The position numbers were made by a program, and so were the translations under genes. From NCBI GenBank assembly GCA_023433185.1, contig JAEZEN010000268.1, positions 1-5,445 on the forward strand: 5,445 nucleotides of DNA, given 5' to 3'. Shown in pieces: positions 1 to 5,445 of the stretch. Each line of letters opens with the position of its first letter. Position 1 is the first letter of the stretch. The stretch comes from Pseudomonadota bacterium (GTDB lineage: Bacteria; Pseudomonadota; Alphaproteobacteria; Rhizobiales; Kaistiaceae). The notes beneath the pieces were generated by a model, which saw nothing but the letters and a program-made list of their open reading frames with translations, ran no database searches and was not told the DNA's origin.

Positions 1-67
1 GCCCGAGCCGGGTCGCCGTCCCGCGCGTCGGACGCACCGGACCCGCCTTCGACCGGCCGCGCGGCCC

Positions 68-1423
68 GTGGGGCTGAGGCGGGGCCCACGACCGCGTCCG
101 GGGGGGCGGCCGGTCGAAACGCCGGGCCTTGCGGTTCGCAACGTCGCGGTCGACCTTCTCTCGCAGGTGCTCGACCGCCGCCAGCCTTTCGATGTCCTCT
201 TCGACGGGAACACCGGCGACGAAGCTTGGCGCGCCCTTGCCGACCGTGACCGGCGGCTGGTCCGCGCCATCGTCACCACGGCGCTCCGCCGCCATGGCGA
301 GACCGAGGCGGTCCTTGCGCGTCTGATCGAGCGCCCGCCGCGACGCGCCGGCCGCCTCTTCCGGATTCTCGAAGTCGCGGCCGTCCAGATCCTTCACCTC
401 GATGTCCCCGACCATGCCGCCGTGTCGGTGGCCATGGAGCAGGTCGGCGCCGACCGGGACGGCAGTCACTTCAAGGGCCTCGCCAATGCCGTGCTGCGCC
501 GGATGGCGCGCGAGCGGGCGACGATCCTCGCCGACCTCGACATGCCGCGCCGCGCCGTGCCCGACTGGCTGTGGGCGCGCTGGGTGGCCGCATGGGGCGA
601 GGAATCCGCCACGCGCATCGCCGCCGCCAACCTCGAGGAGCCCGCACTCGACCTCACCGTCAGGGACGACGCCGCCGGCTGGGCGGCGCGCGTCGGCGGG
701 ATCGTCCTGCCGACCGGCTCGGTCCGCCTCGTCCAGGACGGTCCGGTCGAGGCCCTGCCAGGGTTTGCCGAAGGCGCCTGGTGGGTTCAGGACGCTGCCG
801 CGGCGCTGCCCCCGCGCCTCTTCGGCGACGTGGCCGGCAAGCGCGTCGCCGATCTCTGCGCGGCGCCGGGCGGCAAGACCCTCGGGCTCGCCGCGGCCGG
901 CGCCATCGTGACCGCGGTCGACATCTCCGAGGCCCGCCTGAAGCGCGTTTCGGCCAATCTCGACCGGCTCGGTCTCTCGGCCGAGATCGTCGAGGCCGAC
1001 GTCTTCGGGTGGCGTCCGCCCGAGCCCTTCGATGCGATCCTGATCGACGCGCCCTGCACGGCGACCGGTACGATCCGCCGCCACCCCGATGTCGCCTGGA
1101 TCAAGCGGCCCGACGACGTCACGGCGCTTGCCGATGCGCAGGGGCAGATGATCGACCGGGCCGTCGGCTGGCTCAAGCCGGGCGGAACGCTCGTCTTCTC
1201 GACGTGCTCGATCGAGCCGGAGGAAGGCGAGCAGCAGATGGCGCGCGCGCTTCACCGCCACGGGCTCGAGATCGTCCCCATCGCCGCCGAGGAGATCGGC
1301 GGCCTCACCGAATGTGTCCTGCCCTCGGGCGCCGTCCGTACGCTGCCGTTCCACCTCGACGGCCCAACACCGCGATTGTCGGGGCTCGACGGATTCTTCA
1401 TGATGCGGCTCCGCAAACGCTAG
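68..1423 (+). CDS. rsmB: 16S rRNA (cytosine-967-C5)-methyltransferase RsmB (Sun/Fmu family), possibly 5'-incomplete
   Basis: This enzyme uses S-adenosylmethionine to methylate C5 of a cytosine (C967 in E. coli numbering) in 16S rRNA, acting in the cytoplasm during small-subunit maturation. Residues about 20-148 form the NusB-like RNA-binding domain. Residues about 190-450 form the Rossmann methyltransferase domain. Visible motifs are the SAM loop DLCAAPGGKT (262-271), the acidic ribose-binding Asp of AVDIS (285), motif IV DAPC (327-330, Cys330 expected to help product release) and motif VI FSTCS (nucleophile Cys380). The C-terminus DGFFMMRLRKR is typical of the family. At 451 residues the length is normal. 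The start is uncertain: the GTG at 68 has no clear Shine-Dalgarno sequence, and the same frame stays open to the left edge as an Arg/Pro-rich stretch, so the true start may lie upstream. The function is secure; the start is not. Confidence 0.95.
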   Translation: MGLRRGPRPRPGGRPVETPGLAVRNVAVDLLSQVLDRRQPFDVLFDGNTGDEAWRALADRDRRLVRAIVTTALRRHGETEAVLARLIERPPRRAGRLFRILEVAAVQILHLDVPDHAAVSVAMEQVGADRDGSHFKGLANAVLRRMARERATILADLDMPRRAVPDWLWARWVAAWGEESATRIAAANLEEPALDLTVRDDAAGWAARVGGIVLPTGSVRLVQDGPVEALPGFAEGAWWVQDAAAALPPRLFGDVAGKRVADLCAAPGGKTLGLAAAGAIVTAVDISEARLKRVSANLDRLGLSAEIVEADVFGWRPPEPFDAILIDAPCTATGTIRRHPDVAWIKRPDDVTALADAQGQMIDRAVGWLKPGGTLVFSTCSIEPEEGEQQMARALHRHGLEIVPIAAEEIGGLTECVLPSGAVRTLPFHLDGPTPRLSGLDGFFMMRLRKR

Positions 1424-1533
1424 ATGCGGAGGGGCGGGTGTTCAGCCGGCAGCGGGCCGTCTAGGGTCTGGACCGCAGGCGGGATGATTCGAGCATCCGG
1501 CGTGCATCGTGATGGATCGGAAGGCTGAGAGGA

Positions 1534-3300
1534 ATGGCGATCGGACGGATATCCGGTCAGGGCCGGCAGCTTCGCTTTGCGATGAGCGCCTTCTCGCGCC
1601 GTATGGCCTTCCGCTATCATGCGAGCGTCCTCTATCGCTGGCGCTATGCCGGGGCGATACCGGAACGATTGCTGATCGCACCGATCGATCTCCGAACGGC
1701 GGACCCCACCGCGGCGCTCGACATCTATTCCGGCCGCTTCGTGTTCTCGGGGACCGGTGTCGATGCCGCCGGCCACTCGATCTTCGAAGTCGACCCGCCG
1801 ACGGAGGAATGGGCCCGCGAACTCCACGACTTCAGCTGGCTGCGGCACCTTCGCGCCACCGACATGGCGATCTCGCGCTCGAACGCGCGGAGCCTCATCG
1901 ACGAGTGGATTCGCGCCTCGGGCCATGCCGATCCGGTCGCCTGGGAGACCGGCGTCGTGGCGCGACGGGTGATCGCCTGGCTCAACCAGACGCCGCTGAT
2001 CCTCGAAGGCTGCGACGTCGCGTTCTATCGCCGGTTCATGAAGTCGCTGACCAGGCAGGTCCGTTACCTGCGGCGCACCGCCTATGACGGTCCGCAGGGC
2101 CTGCCGCGGCTCCGCGTCATGATCGCACTGTCCTCGGCGGCGCTCGCCATGTCCGAGCAGCAGCGCTTCCTCAAGCAGGCGAGCAAGTGGCTCGACCTCG
2201 AACTGGTCCGCCAAGTCATGCCCGACGGCGGCCATGTCAGCCGCAATCCGGCTGCGGTGCTCGACATTCTCATGGATCTCCTGCCGCTCCGCCAGGCCTT
2301 CAGCGCGCGCGGCTCGCAGCCGTCGCGCATCCTCCTGTCGGCAATCGACCGGATGATGCCCATGCTGCGATTTTTCCGGCAGGGCGACGGCAGCTTCGCG
2401 CATTTCAACGGCTGCGGCGACACGCCGTCGGACCAACTCGCCACCGTGCTCGCCTATGACGACGTCCGCGGCGCGCCGCTCACCCATGCCCCGCACTCGG
2501 GCTATCAGCGCATCGAGGCCGGCGACGCCATCCTTCTCGTCGATGCCGGGAAGCCGCCGCCCGTCGAGTTCTCGACCGACGCGCATGCCGGCTGCCTGTC
2601 CTTCGAGCTGAGCGTCGGCCGGCAGCGGCTCATCAACAACTGCGGCGTGCCGGTGGCGAGTGCCGGCCCCCTCCGCCGCCTCTCCCGCACCACCGCAGCA
2701 CACTCGACGGTCGCGATCAACGACACCTCGTCCTGCCGCTTCCTCAATCGCTCCTGGATGGGCGAGTGGCTCGGCGAGGCGATCATCGCCGGGCCGACCC
2801 GCGTCCTCTCCGAGCGGCGGCGGGAGAACGGCGCGACGGTGCTCCTGCTGGGGCACAATGGCTATGTCGACCGCTACGCGATCGTTCACGAGCGACGCCT
2901 GAGCCTCACCGATGCCGGCGACCGTCTCGACGGGATCGATTCGTTCCTCACCCCGTCCGGGCAGCCGATCGGTCGCTCGGGCAAGGACCTCTTCTCCATC
3001 CGGTTCCACCTCGCGCCGGGCGTCCAGGCGACACGGAGCGGCTCGGGGCGCATCGTCGCCCTCGTCCTCCCCGACGGCGAAACCTGGGAGTTCCAGACCG
3101 ATGGTCCCGAGGTGGAGATCGAGGACAGCATCCTGATGTCCAACACCCGCGGCAACCGCAAGACCCAGCAGATGGTCATCCACGGGATCGCGCAGCACAC
3201 GTCCCACGTCGCCTGGATGATGCATCGCACCGCCGTCGGCGGCCGCCGTCGCATCCTGCCGACAGCCGATCGCCGCGCCGACATGATGTCGAGGGGCTGA
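1534..3300 (+). CDS. Heparinase II/III family protein (putative polysaccharide lyase-like)
   Basis: This 588-residue protein resembles the alphaproteobacterial heparinase II/III-like family. Such proteins pair an N-terminal alpha-helical toroid with a C-terminal beta-sandwich (Hepar_II_III); known members cleave uronic-acid polysaccharides by beta-elimination. Conserved-looking blocks are the opening [13 protein letters not shown] (46-58), DGGHVSRNP (231-239), the FAHFNG block (288-293), APHSGYQR (319-326), HAGCLSFEL (351-359) and [12 protein letters not shown] (386-397). His234, His390 and nearby Tyr residues are candidate active-site residues by analogy only. No signal peptide or membrane segment is visible, so it appears cytoplasmic, which is odd for a lyase; the true substrate is unknown. 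ATG 1534 is chosen because an in-frame TGA lies at 1510-1512 and a purine-rich AAGG (1521-1524) precedes it. ATG 1582 is the alternative but has no ribosome-binding site. The gene lies 110 bp after rsmB on the same strand, so co-transcription is plausible. Confidence 0.88.
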   Translation: MAIGRISGQGRQLRFAMSAFSRRMAFRYHASVLYRWRYAGAIPERLLIAPIDLRTADPTAALDIYSGRFVFSGTGVDAAGHSIFEVDPPTEEWARELHDFSWLRHLRATDMAISRSNARSLIDEWIRASGHADPVAWETGVVARRVIAWLNQTPLILEGCDVAFYRRFMKSLTRQVRYLRRTAYDGPQGLPRLRVMIALSSAALAMSEQQRFLKQASKWLDLELVRQVMPDGGHVSRNPAAVLDILMDLLPLRQAFSARGSQPSRILLSAIDRMMPMLRFFRQGDGSFAHFNGCGDTPSDQLATVLAYDDVRGAPLTHAPHSGYQRIEAGDAILLVDAGKPPPVEFSTDAHAGCLSFELSVGRQRLINNCGVPVASAGPLRRLSRTTAAHSTVAINDTSSCRFLNRSWMGEWLGEAIIAGPTRVLSERRRENGATVLLLGHNGYVDRYAIVHERRLSLTDAGDRLDGIDSFLTPSGQPIGRSGKDLFSIRFHLAPGVQATRSGSGRIVALVLPDGETWEFQTDGPEVEIEDSILMSNTRGNRKTQQMVIHGIAQHTSHVAWMMHRTAVGGRRRILPTADRRADMMSRG

Positions 3301-3302
3301 CC

Positions 3303-3323
3303 GGTCGCAGCCAGCGGCCTTTT
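3303..3323 (+). terminator. Probable intrinsic terminator of the heparinase-like gene
   Basis: Three bases after the TGA stop codon, GGTCGC (3303-3308) can pair with GCGGCC (3314-3319), with one G-U pair, around a 5-nt AGCCA loop. The stem is followed directly by TTTTAT (3320-3325). A GC-rich stem plus a T-run, placed right behind a stop codon and just ahead of a separate promoter, fits a Rho-independent terminator. The short stem and the four-T tail make it a weak one. Confidence 0.5.
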
Positions 3324-3337
3324 ATCCCGGCGATTGC

Positions 3338-3366
3338 TTGACACGCAGGGGTGCGGACAATACGTT
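3338..3366 (+). promoter_or_regulatory. Sigma70-type promoter for rpmJ
   Basis: A perfect -35 hexamer TTGACA (3338-3343, in the context CTTGAC favoured by alphaproteobacterial housekeeping sigma factors) is followed by a 17-bp spacer and a -10-like TACGTT (3361-3366, 3 of 6 matches to TATAAT). Transcription would start near 3372-3375, leaving a leader of about 50 nt before rpmJ. The -35 element and spacing are strong and the -10 is only moderate. The position between a probable terminator and a ribosomal protein gene supports the call. Confidence 0.62.
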
Positions 3367-3405
3367 CCGCCCGGATTTCCGGCCCGCGGGCCGTCGCACC
3401 CCTGC
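3345..3405. repeat. 11-bp perfect inverted repeat around the rpmJ promoter and leader
   Basis: GCAGGGGTGCG (3345-3355) recurs as its exact reverse complement CGCACCCCTGC (3395-3405), with 39 bp between the arms. The left arm fills most of the spacer between the -35 and -10 elements. The right arm is followed by TTTT (3406-3409) and lies 16 bp before the rpmJ ATG. The arms could be paired protein-binding half-sites at the promoter. In read-through RNA from upstream they could form a terminator-like stem. A transcript starting at the predicted rpmJ promoter would lack the left arm. The repeat is directly visible; its function is inferred. Confidence 0.7.
3371..3393. repeat. Overlapping GC-rich palindromes in the rpmJ leader
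   Basis: Two perfect palindromic elements overlap here: CCGGA-TT-TCCGG (3371-3382) and the 14-bp CGGCCCGCGGGCCG (3380-3393). Both lie inside the 39-bp interval of the larger inverted repeat and near the predicted transcription start, so they would fall in the rpmJ 5' leader. The second has no natural loop and would fold only with a few central bases unpaired. In a genome this rich in G and C, short CG palindromes arise by chance, so a role is not established. Confidence 0.5.
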
Positions 3406-3421
3406 TTTTCGGTCAAGAACC

Positions 3422-3547
3422 ATGAAGATTCGCAACTCACTGCGCGCGCTCATGAAGCGCCATCGCGCCAACCGCCTCGTCCGGCGGAAGGGGCGCGTCT
3501 ACATCATCAACAAGACCAATCCCCGCTTCAAGGCACGCCAGGGCTGA
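3422..3547 (+). CDS. rpmJ: 50S ribosomal protein L36 (C-minus, zinc-free type)
   Basis: This is the 41-residue large-subunit protein L36, which binds 23S rRNA. It opens with [15 protein letters not shown], continues with [15 protein letters not shown] and ends in FKARQG, the classic pattern of alphaproteobacterial L36. It contains no cysteine, so it is the C-minus form, lacking the zinc ribbon (three Cys and one His) of the C-plus form. This version carries a short insertion relative to the 37-38-residue zinc type and is commonly the only L36 in alphaproteobacteria. The ATG is fixed by the conserved N-terminus. The upstream ribosome-binding site is poor (AAGAA, 3415-3419). The gene stands apart from ribosomal operons, with its own probable promoter, as is usual for this form. 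The TPR gene starts 61 bp downstream on the same strand. Confidence 0.95.
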   Translation: MKIRNSLRALMKRHRANRLVRRKGRVYIINKTNPRFKARQG

Positions 3548-3588
3548 CCGCCCTGTTCACGCGGGTTTGTCTTTGACCATGAGGCTGC

Positions 3589-3609
3589 TCGGGCGATAAC
3601 ATCGCCCGA
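3589..3609 (+). promoter_or_regulatory. Perfect 8-bp hairpin abutting the TPR gene start codon
   Basis: TCGGGCGA (3589-3596) pairs perfectly with TCGCCCGA (3602-3609) around a 5-nt TAACA loop. The last paired base is the A of the ATG start of the TPR gene (3609-3611). The stem occupies the place where a Shine-Dalgarno sequence would be expected, and no other ribosome-binding site is visible. It could limit translation initiation or mark the 3' end of the rpmJ message. No T-run follows directly, so it is not a standard intrinsic terminator. The structure is certain as sequence; its role is inferred. Confidence 0.55.
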
Positions 3610-4220
3610 TGACGCTTTTCTTCGCCCGCCTTTCGACATCCGCCGTCGCCCTGGTCCTCGCAGGCGGCCTCGCCCTCGCCGAGGAGTCGGGCCCGTCGAT
3701 CAGCACCGACATCCCGGCCGTGGCCGCCGAGCCGTCGCGCGAGACGCGTCTTTCTTCGCTTTTCGAGACGCTGAAGACGGAGACCGATGCGAACACGGCC
3801 AGCGAGATCGAGGACGAGATCCTCCGGGTCTGGCTTGAATCGGGAAGCGACACCGTCGACCTCCTGATGGACTGGACCCTCCAGGCGATGGAGCGGAAGC
3901 AGTATCCGCGGGCGCTCGACTTCCTCGACCGCATCATCGTGATGGAACCGGGCTATGTCGAGGGATGGAACAAGCGGGCGACGGTCCATTTCCTGGTGGA
4001 CGACTACGGCAAGGCCCTCGCCGATATCGCAAGGGTCCTCGAACTCGAGCCGCGACATTTCGGCGCGCTCAGCGGCCTCGGGATCATCTTCCGCTCGCTC
4101 GGCGAGAACGAGCGTGCCAAGGCCGCGTTCCGGGCCGCGCTCGAACTCGACCCCCACCTCGAGAATGTCCGCGAGGAACTCAAGTCGCTCGAGGCGGAGA
4201 CCGGCGGCCGCGAGACCTGA
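3609..4220 (+). CDS. Exported tetratricopeptide repeat (TPR) protein
   Basis: This 203-residue protein of unknown specific role is probably periplasmic. Residues 1-24 form a Sec signal peptide: a short n-region with Arg7, a hydrophobic core (about 10-20) and an ALA cleavage site before EESG. There is no lipobox cysteine. After a variable linker, a helical segment (about 45-82) leads into three tandem TPR motifs of 34 residues in register: about 82-115, 116-149 and 150-183. Each shows the W/L-G-Y-A-P pattern, for example the WNKR start of repeat 2 and the ELDP end of repeat 3. TPRs are protein-binding scaffolds, so a partner is expected but not visible. ATG 3609 is the first possible start after an in-frame TAA at 3597-3599, and the signal peptide supports it. 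The gene may be co-transcribed with rpmJ. It resembles TPR proteins common in rhizobial genomes. Confidence 0.88.
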   Translation: MTLFFARLSTSAVALVLAGGLALAEESGPSISTDIPAVAAEPSRETRLSSLFETLKTETDANTASEIEDEILRVWLESGSDTVDLLMDWTLQAMERKQYPRALDFLDRIIVMEPGYVEGWNKRATVHFLVDDYGKALADIARVLELEPRHFGALSGLGIIFRSLGENERAKAAFRAALELDPHLENVREELKSLEAETGGRET

Positions 4221-4242
4221 CCCGATCCGGATTCAGGCCCGC

Positions 4243-4260
4243 ACCGGCCCTCTCGCCGGT
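4243..4260. terminator. Weak candidate bidirectional terminator hairpin between convergent genes
   Basis: ACCGGC (4243-4248) and GCCGGT (4255-4260) form a perfect 6-bp stem with a 6-nt loop in the 39-bp gap between two convergent genes. The right arm overlaps the stop codon of the minus-strand gene by one base. There is no T-run on either side, so classical Rho-independent termination is not supported. The position is the main argument for it. Confidence 0.3.
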
Positions 4261-5423
4261 CAGCGCGAAACGAACTTCCTGAACACGTAGCCGCGTTTGC
4301 CGCCGGCCTCGACTTCGCACCAGTAGTCGCAGCCGATCACTCTCACCGCGAGGCCCTGCGCGAGCACCGCCACGACCGGCGATGCGTTGTCGGGCTGCGC
4401 CCGGAGATTGACGAACGTATTGATCGTGGCCCGGCTGCCGTCGCGCGCGCTCGCCGCCGGCTGCGGCGTCCCGGCACCCTGGGCCTCCGAAGGGCCGGCC
4501 TCGTCGGCAGCGGCCTGCGCGGCCTGCTCGCGGAAAAGGGATTGCGCGACCGGGTCATAGGTCCGCGTGCTGGGCCCGTAGGCGAGGGTTCGCTCGGGCC
4601 CGTACATCGCCCCGCGCGTCACCGGAATGGGTTGGCCCGGCTCCGGGCTGATGAGCGGCGGCTTCGGCGTGACGACCTCGGGTGGACCCGCCTGCGCGAT
4701 GACGAGCGCCTCACGCGGGGTGCCCGCCTCGGCGATCACCGCCGGCCCGTCCAGCGTGCCTCGTGGCGCAGGTGGTTCGGCGAGCAGGGTCGCGAGGGCG
4801 TCGTCGACCGCAGCGTCGCGTTCCGGAGAGGCCTGCACCTCGGCCGACTGGACCGATGCCGGCGGGTCGATGTCGAGCACCGCCGTGGTCGGCGGCTCCT
4901 CGCCGAAGGGGCGAAGCAGGACAAGGAGCCCCAGCCCGACGCCGAGACCCAGAACCACCGCCGCCGACATGGCGCGGATGCCGTGCCCGCGCTCCTGTGC
5001 CGCGAAAGCGCGCTCTGCGGCCACAGCGGGATCCGGCTGACGGCGCGCCGTCACCGGGCGCTGGACCGAGCGGATCGGCCGCGCGGGCGCCCGGCGGGCC
5101 GGCTCGACGAGGTATTTCCGCCAGGGCGCATCATCCGGCATGTCCGGCTCGGGCGGCGCCGGGTCGCTGAGATCGAAATAGGTACGCTGGCGGACGGGAT
5201 CGGGGGCAAAGGGCGAGCGCCCCGGGGCTCCGGCCGGCTCGGCCATGGGCTTTACCGCCGGCTGCGAGCGAACCGCCGACAGGCGAAGCGGCTCGGCCCG
5301 CGGCAGATGCGCGGGGGCAGGCACCTGCAGCGTCTCCTCGAGCGAGCGCAACTGCTCCAGGAGCGCCGCCTCGAGGCTCGCGGCGGCGGCATCCCCGGCG
5401 GGCCCCGGCTCCGTCTCGGACAC
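4260..5423 (-). CDS. Membrane-anchored protein with C-terminal bacterial SH3 domain, possibly 5'-incomplete
   Basis: From the GTG at 5423 the product has 387 residues and no known specific function. A helical stretch (about 14-33) is followed by a Pro/Ala/Arg-rich, probably disordered, cytoplasmic part. A single membrane segment lies at about 151-170 (AMSAAVVLGLGVGLGLLVLL). A second low-complexity Pro/Ala linker runs to about 330, and a bacterial SH3 (SH3_3-type) domain closes the protein at 331-387. The domain shows VNLRAQPDN (338-346), the typical opening of the fold, and ends GYVFRKFVSR. It carries CDYWC (Cys365 and Cys369), which could form a disulfide in the periplasm. Such domains often bind cell wall or envelope partners. 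The arginines before the segment (150 and earlier) fit a cytoplasmic N-terminus. The start is uncertain: the frame is open to the right edge and the GTG lacks a ribosome-binding site. It is convergent with the TPR gene. Confidence 0.82.
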   Translation of the reverse strand: MSETEPGPAGDAAAASLEAALLEQLRSLEETLQVPAPAHLPRAEPLRLSAVRSQPAVKPMAEPAGAPGRSPFAPDPVRQRTYFDLSDPAPPEPDMPDDAPWRKYLVEPARRAPARPIRSVQRPVTARRQPDPAVAAERAFAAQERGHGIRAMSAAVVLGLGVGLGLLVLLRPFGEEPPTTAVLDIDPPASVQSAEVQASPERDAAVDDALATLLAEPPAPRGTLDGPAVIAEAGTPREALVIAQAGPPEVVTPKPPLISPEPGQPIPVTRGAMYGPERTLAYGPSTRTYDPVAQSLFREQAAQAAADEAGPSEAQGAGTPQPAASARDGSRATINTFVNLRAQPDNASPVVAVLAQGLAVRVIGCDYWCEVEAGGKRGYVFRKFVSR

Positions 5424-5445
5424 GGGCGCGTCGGAGGTGTCGACC

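Noticed and set aside
571..1464. 297-residue plus-strand frame overlapping rsmB
   Set aside because: The product is a low-complexity Arg/Gly/Ala string, the typical shadow of a GC-rich gene read in another frame. The rsmB frame carries all family motifs.
1482..1498. GGATG...CATCC hairpin in the rsmB-heparinase gap as a terminator
   Set aside because: The 5-bp stem has a 7-nt loop and is followed by CGGCGTGC rather than a T-run, so it is too weak to call.
1420..3225. 601-residue open frame on the minus strand opposite the heparinase-like gene
   Set aside because: It lies fully antisense to a well-recognised gene, its product is rich in Arg, Asp, Glu, Ala and Gly without any recognisable domain, and long antisense frames are expected in GC-rich coding DNA.
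3334..3576. 80-residue TTG-start frame spanning the rpmJ promoter and gene
   Set aside because: It runs through the promoter and out of frame with the conserved L36 sequence, with no ribosome-binding site or family resemblance.
3528..4157. 209-residue minus-strand frame opposite the TPR gene
   Set aside because: It is antisense to a frame with a clear signal peptide and three TPR motifs, has no recognisable domain, and has charged, biased composition.
4216..4237. CCTGA/TCAGG inverted repeat after the TPR stop codon
   Set aside because: The arms are only 5 bp with a 12-nt loop and no T-run, within chance expectation.
1..5445. Mobile elements, CRISPR arrays, tRNA or rRNA genes, defence or toxin modules
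   Set aside because: I looked for repeated spacers, terminal repeats, transposase motifs and tRNA-like folds and saw none. Base composition looks even across the window, with no sign of recent transfer.

Overview
The window is a compact, GC-rich stretch (roughly two-thirds G+C by eye) of ordinary bacterial chromosome. The gene set and protein styles point to an alphaproteobacterium, most likely of the order Hyphomicrobiales (Rhizobiales). The clues are an RsmB-type rRNA methyltransferase followed by a heparinase II/III-family protein, a cysteine-free ribosomal protein L36, a CTTGAC-type promoter, and a C-terminal SH3 protein carrying a CDYWC motif. This assignment rests on family recognition, not on a database search.

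Layout. (1) From the left edge to 1423, plus strand: 16S rRNA m5C967 methyltransferase RsmB. Its reading frame is open to the window edge, so the true start may lie outside. (2) 1424-1533: a 110-bp gap with only weak hairpins and no promoter I trust. (3) 1534-3300, plus: heparinase II/III-family protein without a signal peptide, followed at once by a short hairpin plus T-run that looks like an intrinsic terminator. (4) 3301-3421: a 121-bp regulatory gap holding a good sigma70 promoter, an 11-bp perfect inverted repeat and nested GC palindromes. (5) 3422-3547, plus: 41-residue ribosomal protein L36 (C-minus type). (6) 3609-4220, plus: exported three-repeat TPR protein whose start codon is touched by a perfect 8-bp hairpin. 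(7) 4260-5423, minus: single-pass membrane protein with a C-terminal bacterial SH3 domain, convergent with the TPR gene and open to the right edge of the window.

How the genes relate. rsmB and the heparinase-like gene are co-directional and may share a transcript. rpmJ has its own promoter and may also drive the TPR gene 61 bp downstream. RsmB and L36 both serve the ribosome. The TPR and SH3 proteins look like cell-envelope proteins of unknown precise role. I found no mobile element, CRISPR array, tRNA or rRNA, toxin or defence module, and nothing that supports a new multi-gene system. The most interesting signals are the non-coding structures around rpmJ and at the TPR start codon.
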